Positions 17,741 through 27,564 of a stretch of 64,000 bases of DNA are shown here, one piece after another. Where the stretch lies: the NCBI RefSeq assembly GCF_009711935.1, contig NZ_VIKX01000227.1, positions 1-64,000 of the forward strand, written 5' to 3'. The notes under the pieces were generated by a model. It ran no database searches. It was not told where the DNA came from and saw only the letters and a program-made list of their open reading frames with translations. Position numbers and translations under genes: made by a program. The number at the start of each line of letters is the position of its first letter. The first letter of the stretch is position 1. Source of the stretch: Dolichospermum sp. UHCC 0259 (GTDB lineage: Bacteria > Cyanobacteriota > Cyanobacteriia > Cyanobacteriales > Nostocaceae).

Positions 17741-17873
17741 GGTATCCTTATGAATTAAATAAAGTACAAAAGTAGGGTGTGTAAAGCCCTTGTGGGCATG
17801 GCTTCGCTTAGAGCGACAGCGTAACGCACCATTCCAGGTTAAATCAGAATTGCAGATTATTAAATTTACGTTC

Positions 17874-18710
17874 CTAAATTGGTGTTACCCAATATTTAAT
17901 TCCTTGGACAATTTTTTGTTGTAATCCAAATTTGGGTAAGTCATCTTCATTCCAGCCTAAATAAGTCCAATGGGGAAGATCACTAAGTACAGTTTGAAAC
18001 CAGCCATTTTCATTTAAAGCTTGTCTTTGGGCTGATGTTGATACTTGTAAATCAATTGCTAATCCCCATAGATGTTGTGATGTGCCGGGGGGGGCAACTA
18101 AACCGAGAATTTTTGTTTCTTCTCCGGTTTTTACTCGCGTCAAGGTTTCGCTATTTGCATATTTGTTCCAAAATCTTAAATTGGTGGCAAAATTGCGAAG
18201 ACAATCGCCAGCGTACCCTGATTTTAAAGGAATATTTGCTAAACTTTTGGCTTGATTTAAAGCTTCAGCGGCGGTTTTTTGTAAATAACATTCTTGTGTG
18301 TCATTGACTAAAGCTATACTGATTGTATCCTGAAAAGATTGGGTTTCTGATTCGTTATCTAAAATTACTTTTTGTGGTAAGTTAATTCCTGGCTTTTGAT
18401 TAATAAATACTGTCCCATAAGCACGCAGTAAAATATATTCAAAGGTATCAATTTGGGGAATTGTGGGGATTTTTTGGGCGGTTACTGCTAAGAAACGTTG
18501 TTGATCATCTAATTGCTGATTGGGAATAAATTGTGTATTTACAGATGTTGTTGAGTTGTGACAAGGTACGTCGGAGTTAGTTACACAGTCTTGTGTGATT
18601 TGAGGTGTTTGTGCTGACTGATTTTGGGAAATTTTGTGAATAGAGACTAAGCTAACACTAACAAAAATAATTATAGTCACAAATGCTGCTATTTTCAGAA
18701 CTAGTTTCAT
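17874..18710 (-). CDS. M15 family D-alanyl-D-alanine carboxypeptidase-like protein (VanY type)
   Basis: A 278-residue protein with an N-terminal membrane anchor or signal (about residues 6-24), a linker, and an M15B peptidase-type domain. The zinc signature SxHxxGxAxD is present as SQHLWGLAID near residue 219, and a later LPHWTYLGW could provide the third zinc-binding histidine. Such enzymes trim D-Ala from cell-wall precursors in the periplasm. The central part is longer and less conserved than in typical VanY, so substrate assignment is weak. It is divergent from the permease gene at 18821 with 110 bp between them. Confidence 0.75.
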   Translation of the reverse strand: MKLVLKIAAFVTIIIFVSVSLVSIHKISQNQSAQTPQITQDCVTNSDVPCHNSTTSVNTQFIPNQQLDDQQRFLAVTAQKIPTIPQIDTFEYILLRAYGTVFINQKPGINLPQKVILDNESETQSFQDTISIALVNDTQECYLQKTAAEALNQAKSLANIPLKSGYAGDCLRNFATNLRFWNKYANSETLTRVKTGEETKILGLVAPPGTSQHLWGLAIDLQVSTSAQRQALNENGWFQTVLSDLPHWTYLGWNEDDLPKFGLQQKIVQGIKYWVTPI

Positions 18711-18820
18711 GAAAATATTACTTATCTTGAAAATTTCGATTTTATCATATCGTGAATTCTAGTCGTTTTTTTGTATTATTAGGTTAATTACTGTTGTGTT
18801 TAATCATTTTTATCAAAATA

Positions 18821-19654
18821 ATGAATTTTAAAAACTCTCGCATCCAAACTTTAGTTATTTATGGAATACTAGGAGCGATCGCATTGGTGATGCTATTTCC
18901 GCTATTATGGCTAATCAGTACAGCTTTAAAATCACCAACGGAAAATATCTGGCAGTCACCACCGCAATTATTACCCAATCAACCAACATTAGAAAACTTT
19001 TCCAGAGTTTGGCAATCCTTACCTTTTGGAACTTATTTGTACAATAGTATACTAATATCAGTCTTAACAGTGGGCTTAAATTTGTTATTTTGTTCCTTAG
19101 CAGCTTACCCTTTGGCTAGACTATCATTTGTGGGCAGAAATGGGATTTTTATTGCTATTGTGTCCACAATTATGATTCCTTTCCAAATTGTCATGATTCC
19201 TTTGTATATTTTAACAGTGCAACTAGGATTGCGAAATAGTTACTTAGGGATAATTTTTCCGAGTTTAGCATCTGCTTTTGGTATATTTTTACTCCGGCAG
19301 GCTTTAATGAGTGTGCCAAAAGAAATTGAGGAAGCGGCTCGCTTAGATGGCAGTTCTGAGTTAGGATTATGGTGGTGCGTAATGCTACCTGCTATTCGCC
19401 CAGCATTAATTACTTTGGCTATTTTTGTCTTTATTGGTGCTTGGAGTGACTTTTTGTGGCCTTTAATTGTCATTCAGGATGAAAGTTTATATACTTTACC
19501 ATTAGGGGTAGCTAAGTTAGCGGGAACATTTTCCTTAGATTGGCGGTTGGTAGCTGCTGGTTCAGTAATTTCTGTTACTCCAGTGTTAGTATTATTTTTG
19601 TTTTTACAGAAATATATTGTCCCTACGGATACGGGGAGTGGAGTTAAGGGCTAA
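18821..19654 (+). CDS. Carbohydrate ABC transporter permease (MalG/UgpE type)
   Basis: A 277-residue membrane protein with six predicted helices and the EAA loop characteristic of ABC permeases, EEAARLDGSSELGLWWCVMLPAIRPAL near residue 173. N-terminal LLWLISTALKSP and the segment NSILISVLTVGLN place it in the MalG-like sugar permease group. An earlier in-frame TTG at 18794 exists, but ATG 18821 gives the normal N-terminus. Partner permease, binding protein and ATPase genes are not in this window, so it is an orphan component. Its stop is 2 bp before the ATG of the sensor kinase gene, an unusual pairing that implies co-transcription. Confidence 0.88.
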   Translation: MNFKNSRIQTLVIYGILGAIALVMLFPLLWLISTALKSPTENIWQSPPQLLPNQPTLENFSRVWQSLPFGTYLYNSILISVLTVGLNLLFCSLAAYPLARLSFVGRNGIFIAIVSTIMIPFQIVMIPLYILTVQLGLRNSYLGIIFPSLASAFGIFLLRQALMSVPKEIEEAARLDGSSELGLWWCVMLPAIRPALITLAIFVFIGAWSDFLWPLIVIQDESLYTLPLGVAKLAGTFSLDWRLVAAGSVISVTPVLVLFLFLQKYIVPTDTGSGVKG

Positions 19655-19656
19655 AA

Positions 19657-22269
19657 ATGCAGACAAAAAAAAGTTTCAATTTAGATTTAGAACAAATTAT
19701 TATTCCTTATCCTATTACATTGACGGGTGATACCTGTGCTGTCAATGCAGTCAAATTAATGACTCAGGTAGACGATATTTCTGATATTACTGAGGATTTA
19801 AAATTAAAAAATTATCTTCAGTACGGGGAACAATCCTGTTGTGTTCTGGTTCTAGATCAGGAACATCTAGTAGGAATTTTTACAAAAAAGGATATCCTCA
19901 ATTGTGTGGAAATGGGAATAAATTTGGAGCAAGTTACTTTAGCAGAGGTAATGAGGGAGCATCCAATTACATTAAAGAAATCAGAATTTACGAATATTAG
20001 TGTAGTTTTAAATTTGTTTCAGACATATAAAATACATCATGTAGTAGTAGTAAATGATGAAGGTGCTTTAGTAGGAATTATCACCCCAAATAGTATATTC
20101 AATACTTTTAACCCTCTGCAAATGTATGAAGAAAATAATCTTTTACGACAAAAGGTTAGTCAACTAGAAATTGAAAAAGCAGAAATTTTGCAAAAGCAAA
20201 GTAGTGAACTGGAAAACCAGGTTCATGAACGAACTACGGAACTAATAGAACAAATCAAAATAGATCACTTATTGGTGATGCTTTCACAGAAAATTCGTAA
20301 CTCTTTTGATTTGGATGTAATTTTACAAACGGCTGTTTCGGAAATTCAAAACTATTTGCAAGTAGATCGGGTAATTATCTATGAATTTAACAGAGAATGG
20401 AGTGGTCGAGTTGTAGCTGAATCATTAAAAACAGAAGAAGCTTCCTTGTTGGGTGTTGTTTTGCATGATCCTTGTTTTGCACCTGATTGGGTTGAACATT
20501 ATACAAATGGTCGGGTGCGAAAGATTCATGATATTTATGATTCTCAGTTGTCTCCTTGTCATATTCAATTACTAGCAGAAAATCATATTCGTGCCAATCT
20601 AGTTGTACCAATTGTTTATCAAAATCAATTATGGGGATTAATCGGCGCTCATCAAGCCTCTGAACCTCGGATATGGCAATCTTTAGAAGTTGAACTGCTA
20701 GAAAATTTATCTGTTCAATTAGCGATCGCTATTCAACAATCCCAACTCTATCAACAAGTTCAAAAAGAGTTAAAAGAACGGATTGCAGCACAATCAAAAC
20801 TGAGAAGACTGAATAAAACATTGGAGCAACGAGTAATTGAACGGACTGAAGAGTTATATGAAAGTCAAGAATATTTACGTCAAATCACAGAAAATATTGA
20901 TAGTGTTTTTTGGATAGAAAGTCTGGAAACAGGTCAAATTCTTTATGTTTCCCCAGCCTATCAGAAAATTTGGGGATATTCATGTCGAGAACTCTATCAA
21001 TCACCCTATAAATGGCTAGATTCTATTCATCCAGAGGATTTACCTCAGATTATGGCAGCTTTATCCAAAAAAATTAATGGTGAATATAATGAACAATATC
21101 GGATCATTCGTAGCGATGGAGAAATTCGCTGGATTTATGATCGAGCTTTTCCCATCTGTGATCAAGAAGGTAATATTTACAGAATTGCGGGGATTGCGGA
21201 AGATATTACCCAACAAAAACAGATTGAAGAAACACTAAAATTACAAGAGCGAGCGATCGCCGCCAGTAATAATGGTATTATTATTGTTGATGCTAGACTA
21301 TCTGAAAAAAAGACAATTTTTGTTAACACTGCTTTTGAAAAAATTACAGGCTATTCAGCACAGGAAGTAATTGGACGCAACTGCCGATTTCTCCAAGGTA
21401 ATGATCAACAACAAACAGGGTTACAAACACTGCGTACAGCCATCCAAAATCAAACAAATTGTCTGGTTACTATCCGTAACTATCGTAAAGATGGTAGTCT
21501 ATTTTGGAATGAACTGAGCATTTCTCCGATTTACGATGATCAAGGTAATCTTACTCATTTTATCGGCATTCAAAACGATGTAACGGCCCGTAAGTTGGCA
21601 GAAGAACAAATAAAATCTTCTTTACAAGAAAAAGAAATTTTACTCAAAGAAGTTCACCATCGCGTGAAAAATAATCTCTTAGTAGTATCGAGTCTTTTAT
21701 ATTGGCAAGCTGAATATCTTGCAGATCCGGTAGCCATTAAGATTTTTGAACAAAGCCAATATCGCATCCAATCAATGGCACTTATCCATGAAAAACTCTA
21801 TCAATCTAAAAACCTAGCTGAAATTGATTTAAGTGAATATTTACAAACTGTTGCTCAACAATTAGAATCTTCATTGAACTTAGAGTCAAAAACAATAACC
21901 ATTAACTTTGATCTGCAACCCATTTTCTTAAATATCGAAACAGTTACACCCTGTGGTTTAATTATCAATGAATTAATTTGTAATGCCTTTGAACACGCTT
22001 TTCCTAATCATGAAACTGGGCAAATTTGGATTAGAGTTAAAGAAAATGCCCAAAAGCAAGTTACTATAACCATTGAAGATAATGGTGTTGGGTTTCCCGC
22101 AGATTTAGATTTTCAAAATACAGAATCTTTAGGGTTACAATTAATTTGTTTATTAACTAAACAATTAGATGGAAAAATTACAGTTAGTTCCCACAATGGG
22201 ACTGCATTTACTTTGACTTTTTCAGAATTACGTTATCGCCAGAGGATTGAAAATTATGACAAGCACTAA
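19657..22269 (+). CDS. CBS-GAF-PAS-PAS sensor histidine kinase (HisKA_2 type)
   Basis: An 870-residue soluble sensor kinase. In order: a CBS pair (residues about 10-150), a coiled coil (155-195), a GAF domain of phytochrome-like type (205-365), a second coiled coil, PAS (about 410-520) and PAS/PAC (525-650, with GRNCRFLQGNDQQ resembling LOV/PAS signatures), a HisKA_2 box EVHHRVKNNLLVVSSLL with phospho-histidine at 667/668, and a HATPase domain with NELICNAFEHAF and DNGVGFP. The PAS motif has GRNCRFLQG, the LOV-type cysteine motif, so flavin binding is possible. It overlaps the next gene by 14 bp, which strongly suggests that this kinase phosphorylates that receiver. No membrane segment is present. 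Confidence 0.9.
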   Translation: MQTKKSFNLDLEQIIIPYPITLTGDTCAVNAVKLMTQVDDISDITEDLKLKNYLQYGEQSCCVLVLDQEHLVGIFTKKDILNCVEMGINLEQVTLAEVMREHPITLKKSEFTNISVVLNLFQTYKIHHVVVVNDEGALVGIITPNSIFNTFNPLQMYEENNLLRQKVSQLEIEKAEILQKQSSELENQVHERTTELIEQIKIDHLLVMLSQKIRNSFDLDVILQTAVSEIQNYLQVDRVIIYEFNREWSGRVVAESLKTEEASLLGVVLHDPCFAPDWVEHYTNGRVRKIHDIYDSQLSPCHIQLLAENHIRANLVVPIVYQNQLWGLIGAHQASEPRIWQSLEVELLENLSVQLAIAIQQSQLYQQVQKELKERIAAQSKLRRLNKTLEQRVIERTEELYESQEYLRQITENIDSVFWIESLETGQILYVSPAYQKIWGYSCRELYQSPYKWLDSIHPEDLPQIMAALSKKINGEYNEQYRIIRSDGEIRWIYDRAFPICDQEGNIYRIAGIAEDITQQKQIEETLKLQERAIAASNNGIIIVDARLSEKKTIFVNTAFEKITGYSAQEVIGRNCRFLQGNDQQQTGLQTLRTAIQNQTNCLVTIRNYRKDGSLFWNELSISPIYDDQGNLTHFIGIQNDVTARKLAEEQIKSSLQEKEILLKEVHHRVKNNLLVVSSLLYWQAEYLADPVAIKIFEQSQYRIQSMALIHEKLYQSKNLAEIDLSEYLQTVAQQLESSLNLESKTITINFDLQPIFLNIETVTPCGLIINELICNAFEHAFPNHETGQIWIRVKENAQKQVTITIEDNGVGFPADLDFQNTESLGLQLICLLTKQLDGKITVSSHNGTAFTLTFSELRYRQRIENYDKH

Positions 22270-24025
22270 AATATTAATTGTTGAAGATGAACTTTTAATT
22301 GCCAATAATTTAGCCAGAAAATTGACCACTTTTGGATATAAAATTGTAGATATAGTTTCTTCAGGCGAAAAAGCTATTCAGATTGCTGGAGAAAAACAGC
22401 CTGACTTGATACTAATGGATATTGTTATTAAAGGTGAAATGGATGGTATAGAAGCGGCAGCCAAAATCTCTCAAAAATATGGTATTCCAGTTATTTATCT
22501 AACGGCTTATGCTGATAACGAGACTTTAAATAGAGCTAAAGCTACAACTCCTTTTGGTTATATTTTTAAACCATTTAAAGATAGAGAATTACAAGTAGCA
22601 ATTGAAATAGCTTTGCAAAAGCACCAAACTGATTTAGAGCAACAAAGGGGATATCTAGCACAAGTTGAGAGCATTGAACAAAAACTCAGTCAAGTCCAAA
22701 AATTTGATCCTCTCACTCAGTTATTAAATCGTCATGGTTTACAGGAAGAATTTGATAAAATTGTGGATAAATTTATTAATAACCTGATTGAAACTACAGA
22801 ACCATCATCAAATTATTTTCCTTATTTGCCTATTTTTTGTCTCAGTTTTGATCGGTTAGAGCGACTTTATCAAACTCTTGAACCAGCAGAAACCAACTTA
22901 CTCATCATTAAATTAACAGAAAGGTTAAAATCAGTAATTGCCGATCAAGGGATTCTAGCTCGAACTAATAATAATGAGTTTGTCATTATTGCCGGAGCAA
23001 TAGAATATCGTAACCAAGCGGTTGCTATAGCTCAATCCTTAATAGAAAGCACCACTGAGCCAATTTTAATTGATAACCGACAAATATTTGTTACTGCGAG
23101 TATCGGCACTGCATTTTACTATCATCCCTACCATTTAGAAACCTTATTACAACATTGTCGTCTGGTGATAGCCAAAGTGCAAAAATCAGGAGGTAACGCC
23201 TATGAATTTTATAACCCTAATCTAGAAGATCCAACTTCAAGCAAGCAACTATCTTGGGAGGCAGATTTACACCATGCACTCGCCAATAATCAGTTTCAAT
23301 TATATTTTCAACCCATAGTTAATATCAAAACTGGTAAAATTGTCGCTGCTGAGGCTTTAATTCGCTGGTTACATCCTGAGTATGGAATTATTTCACCTAC
23401 CGATTTTATTTTCATAGCGGAACAAAAAGGCTTGATGATTGAAATTGGTAAATGGGTGTTTAAAAATGTTTGCACATATCTGACAGAATGGAAAAATGCT
23501 GGACTATCATCAATAAAAATATCTGTTAATCTTTCTGATCGTCAGTTATCTCATCCCACACTATCTCAAGAATTTACAAAAATATTAATTGAGCAAAAAG
23601 TTAGTGCTAAATTAATTTCTATTGAAGTGACTGACAGCATTTTCAAAGAAGATGTAAATTTAGCAGTGCGCCGTCTTCGCTTACTCAAAGCCTTGGGATT
23701 TGAAATAACTATTGATAGTTTCGGTACTGATCAATCATCATTAAATCATTTGAGTAAATTTCCCTTTGATACGTTAAAAATGGATTGTTCACTTGTAAAA
23801 AATTTGAACTTAACCATGGCCAATCAAACCATTGCGGCTAGTATTATTGACATAGCACAAAAACTGAATATGCAGATTGTGGCTAAAGGGGTCGAAAGAA
23901 AACACGAATTACAATTTTTCTATGATCATCAATGTTACAATGTCCAGGGTAATATCTTTGGTCGCCCGATTCCGGCATCAGAATTTATATCTTTCGCCAA
24001 TACTTTGGTAATTCCTAGCATTTAG
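22256..24025 (+). CDS. Response regulator with degenerate GGDEF and degenerate EAL domains
   Basis: A 589-residue protein starting at ATG 22256, inside the 3-prime end of the kinase gene. The receiver (residues 1-125) has phospho-acceptor D55 and its conserved K. The GGDEF domain (about 150-310) has NNNEF in place of GGDEF, so it should not make cyclic-di-GMP. The EAL domain (about 335-585) keeps EAL (AEALIRW), but later catalytic motifs are changed: IDSFGTDQSS replaces the DDFGTG pair and AKGVER replaces AEGVE. Hydrolysis is therefore doubtful, and the protein may be a c-di-GMP sensor or protein adaptor. Cognate kinase is very probably the upstream gene. Confidence 0.88.
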   Translation: MTSTKILIVEDELLIANNLARKLTTFGYKIVDIVSSGEKAIQIAGEKQPDLILMDIVIKGEMDGIEAAAKISQKYGIPVIYLTAYADNETLNRAKATTPFGYIFKPFKDRELQVAIEIALQKHQTDLEQQRGYLAQVESIEQKLSQVQKFDPLTQLLNRHGLQEEFDKIVDKFINNLIETTEPSSNYFPYLPIFCLSFDRLERLYQTLEPAETNLLIIKLTERLKSVIADQGILARTNNNEFVIIAGAIEYRNQAVAIAQSLIESTTEPILIDNRQIFVTASIGTAFYYHPYHLETLLQHCRLVIAKVQKSGGNAYEFYNPNLEDPTSSKQLSWEADLHHALANNQFQLYFQPIVNIKTGKIVAAEALIRWLHPEYGIISPTDFIFIAEQKGLMIEIGKWVFKNVCTYLTEWKNAGLSSIKISVNLSDRQLSHPTLSQEFTKILIEQKVSAKLISIEVTDSIFKEDVNLAVRRLRLLKALGFEITIDSFGTDQSSLNHLSKFPFDTLKMDCSLVKNLNLTMANQTIAASIIDIAQKLNMQIVAKGVERKHELQFFYDHQCYNVQGNIFGRPIPASEFISFANTLVIPSI

Positions 24026-24090
<65 letters not shown>

Positions 24091-24102
24091 AGTTAAGAGT
24101 AA

Positions 24103-24468
24103 ATGCAACCTGCGAGAACATTTGAAGATTTAATAGTTTGGCAAAAAGCACATCAATTTGTGTTAGGAGTATACCAACTAACTACGAAATTTCCCAAATC
24201 AGAAATATATGGACTTACTTCTCAGTTTAGACGTGCATCGGTTTCTATTCCTGCAAATGTAGCAGAAGGATTTAAGAAGAAAGGAGAGTTAGACAAAGTA
24301 AGATTTATGAATGTTGCACAAGCTTCTCTGGAAGAATGTAGATACTATCTTATTCTCACGAATGATTTAGGATATGGTGATACATCAGAATTAATGTTGA
24401 AACTCCAAGAAATCAGTAGATTATTAGATAGTTATGCAAAAGCTATTCTCAACAATTCTACCTCCTAA
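24103..24468 (+). CDS. Four-helix bundle protein (S23/TIGR02436 family)
   Basis: A 121-residue all-helical protein of the family first found in intervening sequences of 23S rRNA genes. Characteristic segments are FEDLIVWQKAHQF at the start, SQFRRASVSIPANVAEGF near residue 45, and ASLEECRYYLILTNDLGY near residue 74. Length is normal. Function is unknown across the family; it behaves as a widely scattered, possibly mobile gene. Here it is bracketed by inverted GGAGTCA/TGACTCC tracts between unrelated genes, which fits insertion as a small cassette. Confidence 0.9.
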   Translation: MQPARTFEDLIVWQKAHQFVLGVYQLTTKFPKSEIYGLTSQFRRASVSIPANVAEGFKKKGELDKVRFMNVAQASLEECRYYLILTNDLGYGDTSELMLKLQEISRLLDSYAKAILNNSTS

Positions 24469-24562
24469 CTCCTTCTTCCTTCTCCTTCTTCCTTCTTCTT
24501 CTTTCTACCTCCCGACTCCTGACTCCTGACTCCTTCTTTCCGACTCCTGACTCCTTCTCCCT
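24466..24562. repeat. Pyrimidine-rich STRR tract (TGACTCC)n
   Basis: CTTCTTCC and TGACTCC units directly after the four-helix gene. The tract is the approximate inverse of the one at 24026-24090. Confidence 0.85.
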
Positions 24563-24575
24563 AGCATTTAGAAAA

Positions 24576-25892
24576 ATGACCAATTCTCCATTACAGTTAT
24601 TAGTTTTAAGCAATGGTCATGGGGAAGATATGATTGCTGTGCGGATTATCCAGGCTTTACAACAATTATCTTCTCCACCGGATATTTTTGCTTTACCAAT
24701 AGTGGGTGAAGGACGTGCTTATCAAAAAATAGATATTCCTATGATTGGTAAAGTGCGAACTATGCCTTCTGGTGGTTTTATCTATATGGATGGACGTGAA
24801 TTAATGCGCGATGTGGGCGGTGGGTTGGTGCAGTTGACTCTTAATCAAATTCAATCTATCCGCCGTTGGGTAAGTTCACAAACTAAGTTAGGTAATCAAA
24901 AGGCTGTTTTGGCTGTGGGGGATATTGTTCCTTTGCTGTTTGCAGCGATGAGTGGTGCTGATTATGCTTTTGTGGGGACGGCTAAATCAGAATATTATGT
25001 GCGCGACGAAATGGGGTTGTTACCAAGAAAATCAAAGTCCGCGTGGTGGGAAAATTTTTCTGGTTCGATTTACCATCCTTGGGAAAGGTGGTTGATGAGT
25101 CGTGGTGGTTGTCGGGCTGTGTTTCCTAGAGATTCTCTGACTACGGAAATTCTCAAAAAATGGTCAATTCCCGCTGTGGATGCGGGGAATCCGATGATGG
25201 ATGGGTTACAGACAAGTTTGACTGCACAACAGTTTTATCGTCCTGATGCTGAACTCGAAGAGGTGATTCGTCCTTTGATTGTGACTCTGTTGCCCGGTTC
25301 TCGTGCGCCGGAAGCTTACAATAATTGGGAGGTCATCATGATTGCTGTATCAGCGCTGATGGCTAGTTTACGACAACCAGATTCTTTGTTTGGGACGGCG
25401 GGAACGATGATTTTCTTAGGGGCGATCGCTCCCGGTTTAGATTGTAGTATTTTATCCCAAAGTTTACATATCCAAGGTTGGCGACGGTGTGATGAATCTC
25501 CAATACCTATTTCTGACCCTGATAGCTTGACTTTTCAACAAAAAAATGCTTATTTTATCTTGACTCAACAGGCTTATAATGATTGCTTGTATTGGGGTGA
25601 TTTGGCGATCGCAATGGCTGGAACAGCAACGGAACAATTCATCGGTTTGGGAAAACCTGCGATCGCTATCCCTGGTAATGGTCCTCAATATAACCCCGGT
25701 TTTGCAGAAGCCCAAAGTCGGCTTTTAGGCATATCTCTCACCCTTGTCAATCAACCATCACAAGTTCTCCCAGCTATCCAATCTCTACTCAAAAATCCTG
25801 ACATCCTCCATGCGATCGCTGAAAATGGCATTCAACGCATGGGACGCGCCGGTGCAGCACAACGGATTGCAGAATGTTTACAAGAAAGGGTA

Positions 25893-25904
<12 letters not shown>
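24576..25904 (+). CDS. Lipid-A-disaccharide synthase-related protein (LpxB-like, TIGR03492 type)
   Basis: A 442-residue GT-B fold protein found in cyanobacteria and plastids and related to LpxB. The N-terminal LLVLSNGHGEDMIAVRI motif resembles the MGD/LpxB nucleotide-sugar transferases; VTLLPGSRAPEAYNN near residue 230 and AMAGTATEQFIGLGKPAIAIPG near residue 345 are the C-terminal acceptor and donor motifs. Cyanobacteria do not usually rely on a standard lipid A pathway, and the substrate of this family is not settled. It has several HIP1 sites, in keeping with long residence. Single gene between repeat tracts. Confidence 0.85.
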
Positions 25905-26030
<126 letters not shown>

Positions 26031-26042
26031 ACTCCTTCTTTC

Positions 26043-26765
26043 CTAAATCACCAAACCGGAACGTAAAGCCCGAACTGCTGCTTGAGTACGATCATCAGCA
26101 CAGAGTTTATTTAAAATATTGCGAACATGAGTTTTGACTGTACCTACAGTAATATATAATTTCTCCGCGATTTGTCCATTGCTGCAACCAGCCACAATTA
26201 ATGCTAAAATTTCCAACTCCCGTTGGGTGAGGGGGTAAGTTTCTAAAACCTGTTCATATTCTGTTTCTAGGGCTTCAATTTTCACCGTTTTCGGCTTATC
26301 CAAGGATTGATGATCACCGGGGACACCTTGACGCATTTTCCGTAATACTATATTGGCGATCGCCGGATCAATCCAAGAGTTACCATGAAAAGTTGCTTGT
26401 ACAGCCTCAATAAATTTATTAACACTTGTGTCCTTCATATAATAAGAATCTGCCCCAGCAGCAAAGGCTGCCAAAACCACATTCTCCGAATTATTCATCG
26501 TCAAAATCAATATTTTGGTCTGCGATTGTCCTGTTTCCGTCTGATAACGCCTAAACTTGCGCGTCAGTTCAATCCCATCCATATCGGGTAAACCGATATC
26601 TATCACAGCCACATCCGGTTTAGTTGTTTCTAGAAGTTTTAGTCCCAGATTCGCACTAGCTGCCTCACCCACCACCTTAAAACCGCCATGCAACTGCAAT
26701 TCGGTTTTGAGTCCCATGCGCGTTAAATCATGATCTTCAATTAATAGAATGCTAATATCACTCAT
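26043..26765 (-). CDS. NarL/FixJ-type response regulator
   Basis: A 240-residue transcription factor with an N-terminal receiver (acidic ED at residues 10-11, phospho-acceptor D56, conserved K) and a C-terminal LuxR-type helix-turn-helix (LTQRELEILALIVAGCSNGQIAEKLYITVGTVKTHV, near residues 175-225). An insertion of about 30 residues separates the domains. The start at 26765 gives the usual MSDIS N-terminus; an upstream ATG at 26777 adds four residues. No kinase is adjacent on the same strand. The sensor genes at 27565 and 28891 are divergent and could be partners, which is only positional inference. Confidence 0.9.
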   Translation of the reverse strand: MSDISILLIEDHDLTRMGLKTELQLHGGFKVVGEAASANLGLKLLETTKPDVAVIDIGLPDMDGIELTRKFRRYQTETGQSQTKILILTMNNSENVVLAAFAAGADSYYMKDTSVNKFIEAVQATFHGNSWIDPAIANIVLRKMRQGVPGDHQSLDKPKTVKIEALETEYEQVLETYPLTQRELEILALIVAGCSNGQIAEKLYITVGTVKTHVRNILNKLCADDRTQAAVRALRSGLVI

Positions 26766-26777
26766 TATTACACCCAT

Positions 26778-27564
26778 GATTATCAGATTACTTCTGAAGT
26801 ATTACCAATAGCAAAAAGTAGAAGAAAAAAACTGATTCAGTTATTTAAGAATTGTATCTAATTTATCCATTTCCCAGCATATATGATCTGTGAACCAATA
26901 AACATCTACCAATAGGAATAAGAAATAATTGATTTTTGAATTTCCGTAGCTGTAAAAATCTAGCTAAAGATATATAGATATTTCTGCCAAAACAAATGAG
27001 ATTATTGAGACAAATCAGAAAAATTACAGTTATAGTATTATCACCAAATTGACAATGGATTTAACACAGCAGTTCCGTAAGGCCAAGGTCAAAGGTTCAA
27101 AGTTAAAAAGCTTAATATTAAAGCTTTTCAGCTATTTTGAATAATTATGCTGTTGACGCTGTTGTCATAAAATCTTCTTTGTAAGGTATATAGACAGCAT
27201 ATAATATAACTAACAGCAGAATCCGCTATCAGGCACTAAAAAACTTTTAATGCTAATAACTAATTTCAAGGCTTATGTATGAGCGTGATGCGAATAATTG
27301 TTTAGCCGACAATTATTACCAGTGTTTAAGTAAAAACATTTAAGCCAATGGTACATAATGTTTCCATGCAACTCTCACTAATGGGTGAGGACAGTTAATG
27401 AATTACTAATTTACAATGTTTTTAAGTAGATAAAGTATTTCTTTTACCTGGAAATAAATCTGCTCATTCACCAGAAAATCATGTTCATTATTTGTATAAT
27501 CTAGAAAATGTAAAAACAGAAATGCTGAATATAAATCTGTATTTGACAGCCAAAAGAAAAACCG
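26778..27564. other. Long AT-rich divergent intergenic region
   Basis: The interval separates the LuxR-type regulator from the tandem kinases. Two inverted repeats are visible: AAAAGCTT/AAGCTTTT (about 27106-27128, loop AATATTA) and AATAATTGT/ACAATTATT (27293-27317, loop TTAGCCG). No coding remnant was recognised. Confidence 0.55.

Larger units (their letters stand above)
17039..17873. other. Long non-coding region: transposon-end-like sequence, candidate sRNA, dispersed repeats
   Basis: No gene is seen in 835 bp. Visible parts are a CTCAG/CTGAG hairpin at about 17101-17121, a dispersed repeat ending CTCAGTGACC (about 17130-17152), a stretch resembling the 3-prime part of IS200/IS605-type elements (about 17290-17560), a candidate small RNA on the minus strand (about 17650-17740), and a GTAGGGTGTGT...ACGCACCA repeat (about 17773-17833). 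Confidence 0.6.

Noticed and set aside
17039-17873. An intact transposase gene in the long non-coding region
   Set aside because: All frames are interrupted and only an element end was recognised.
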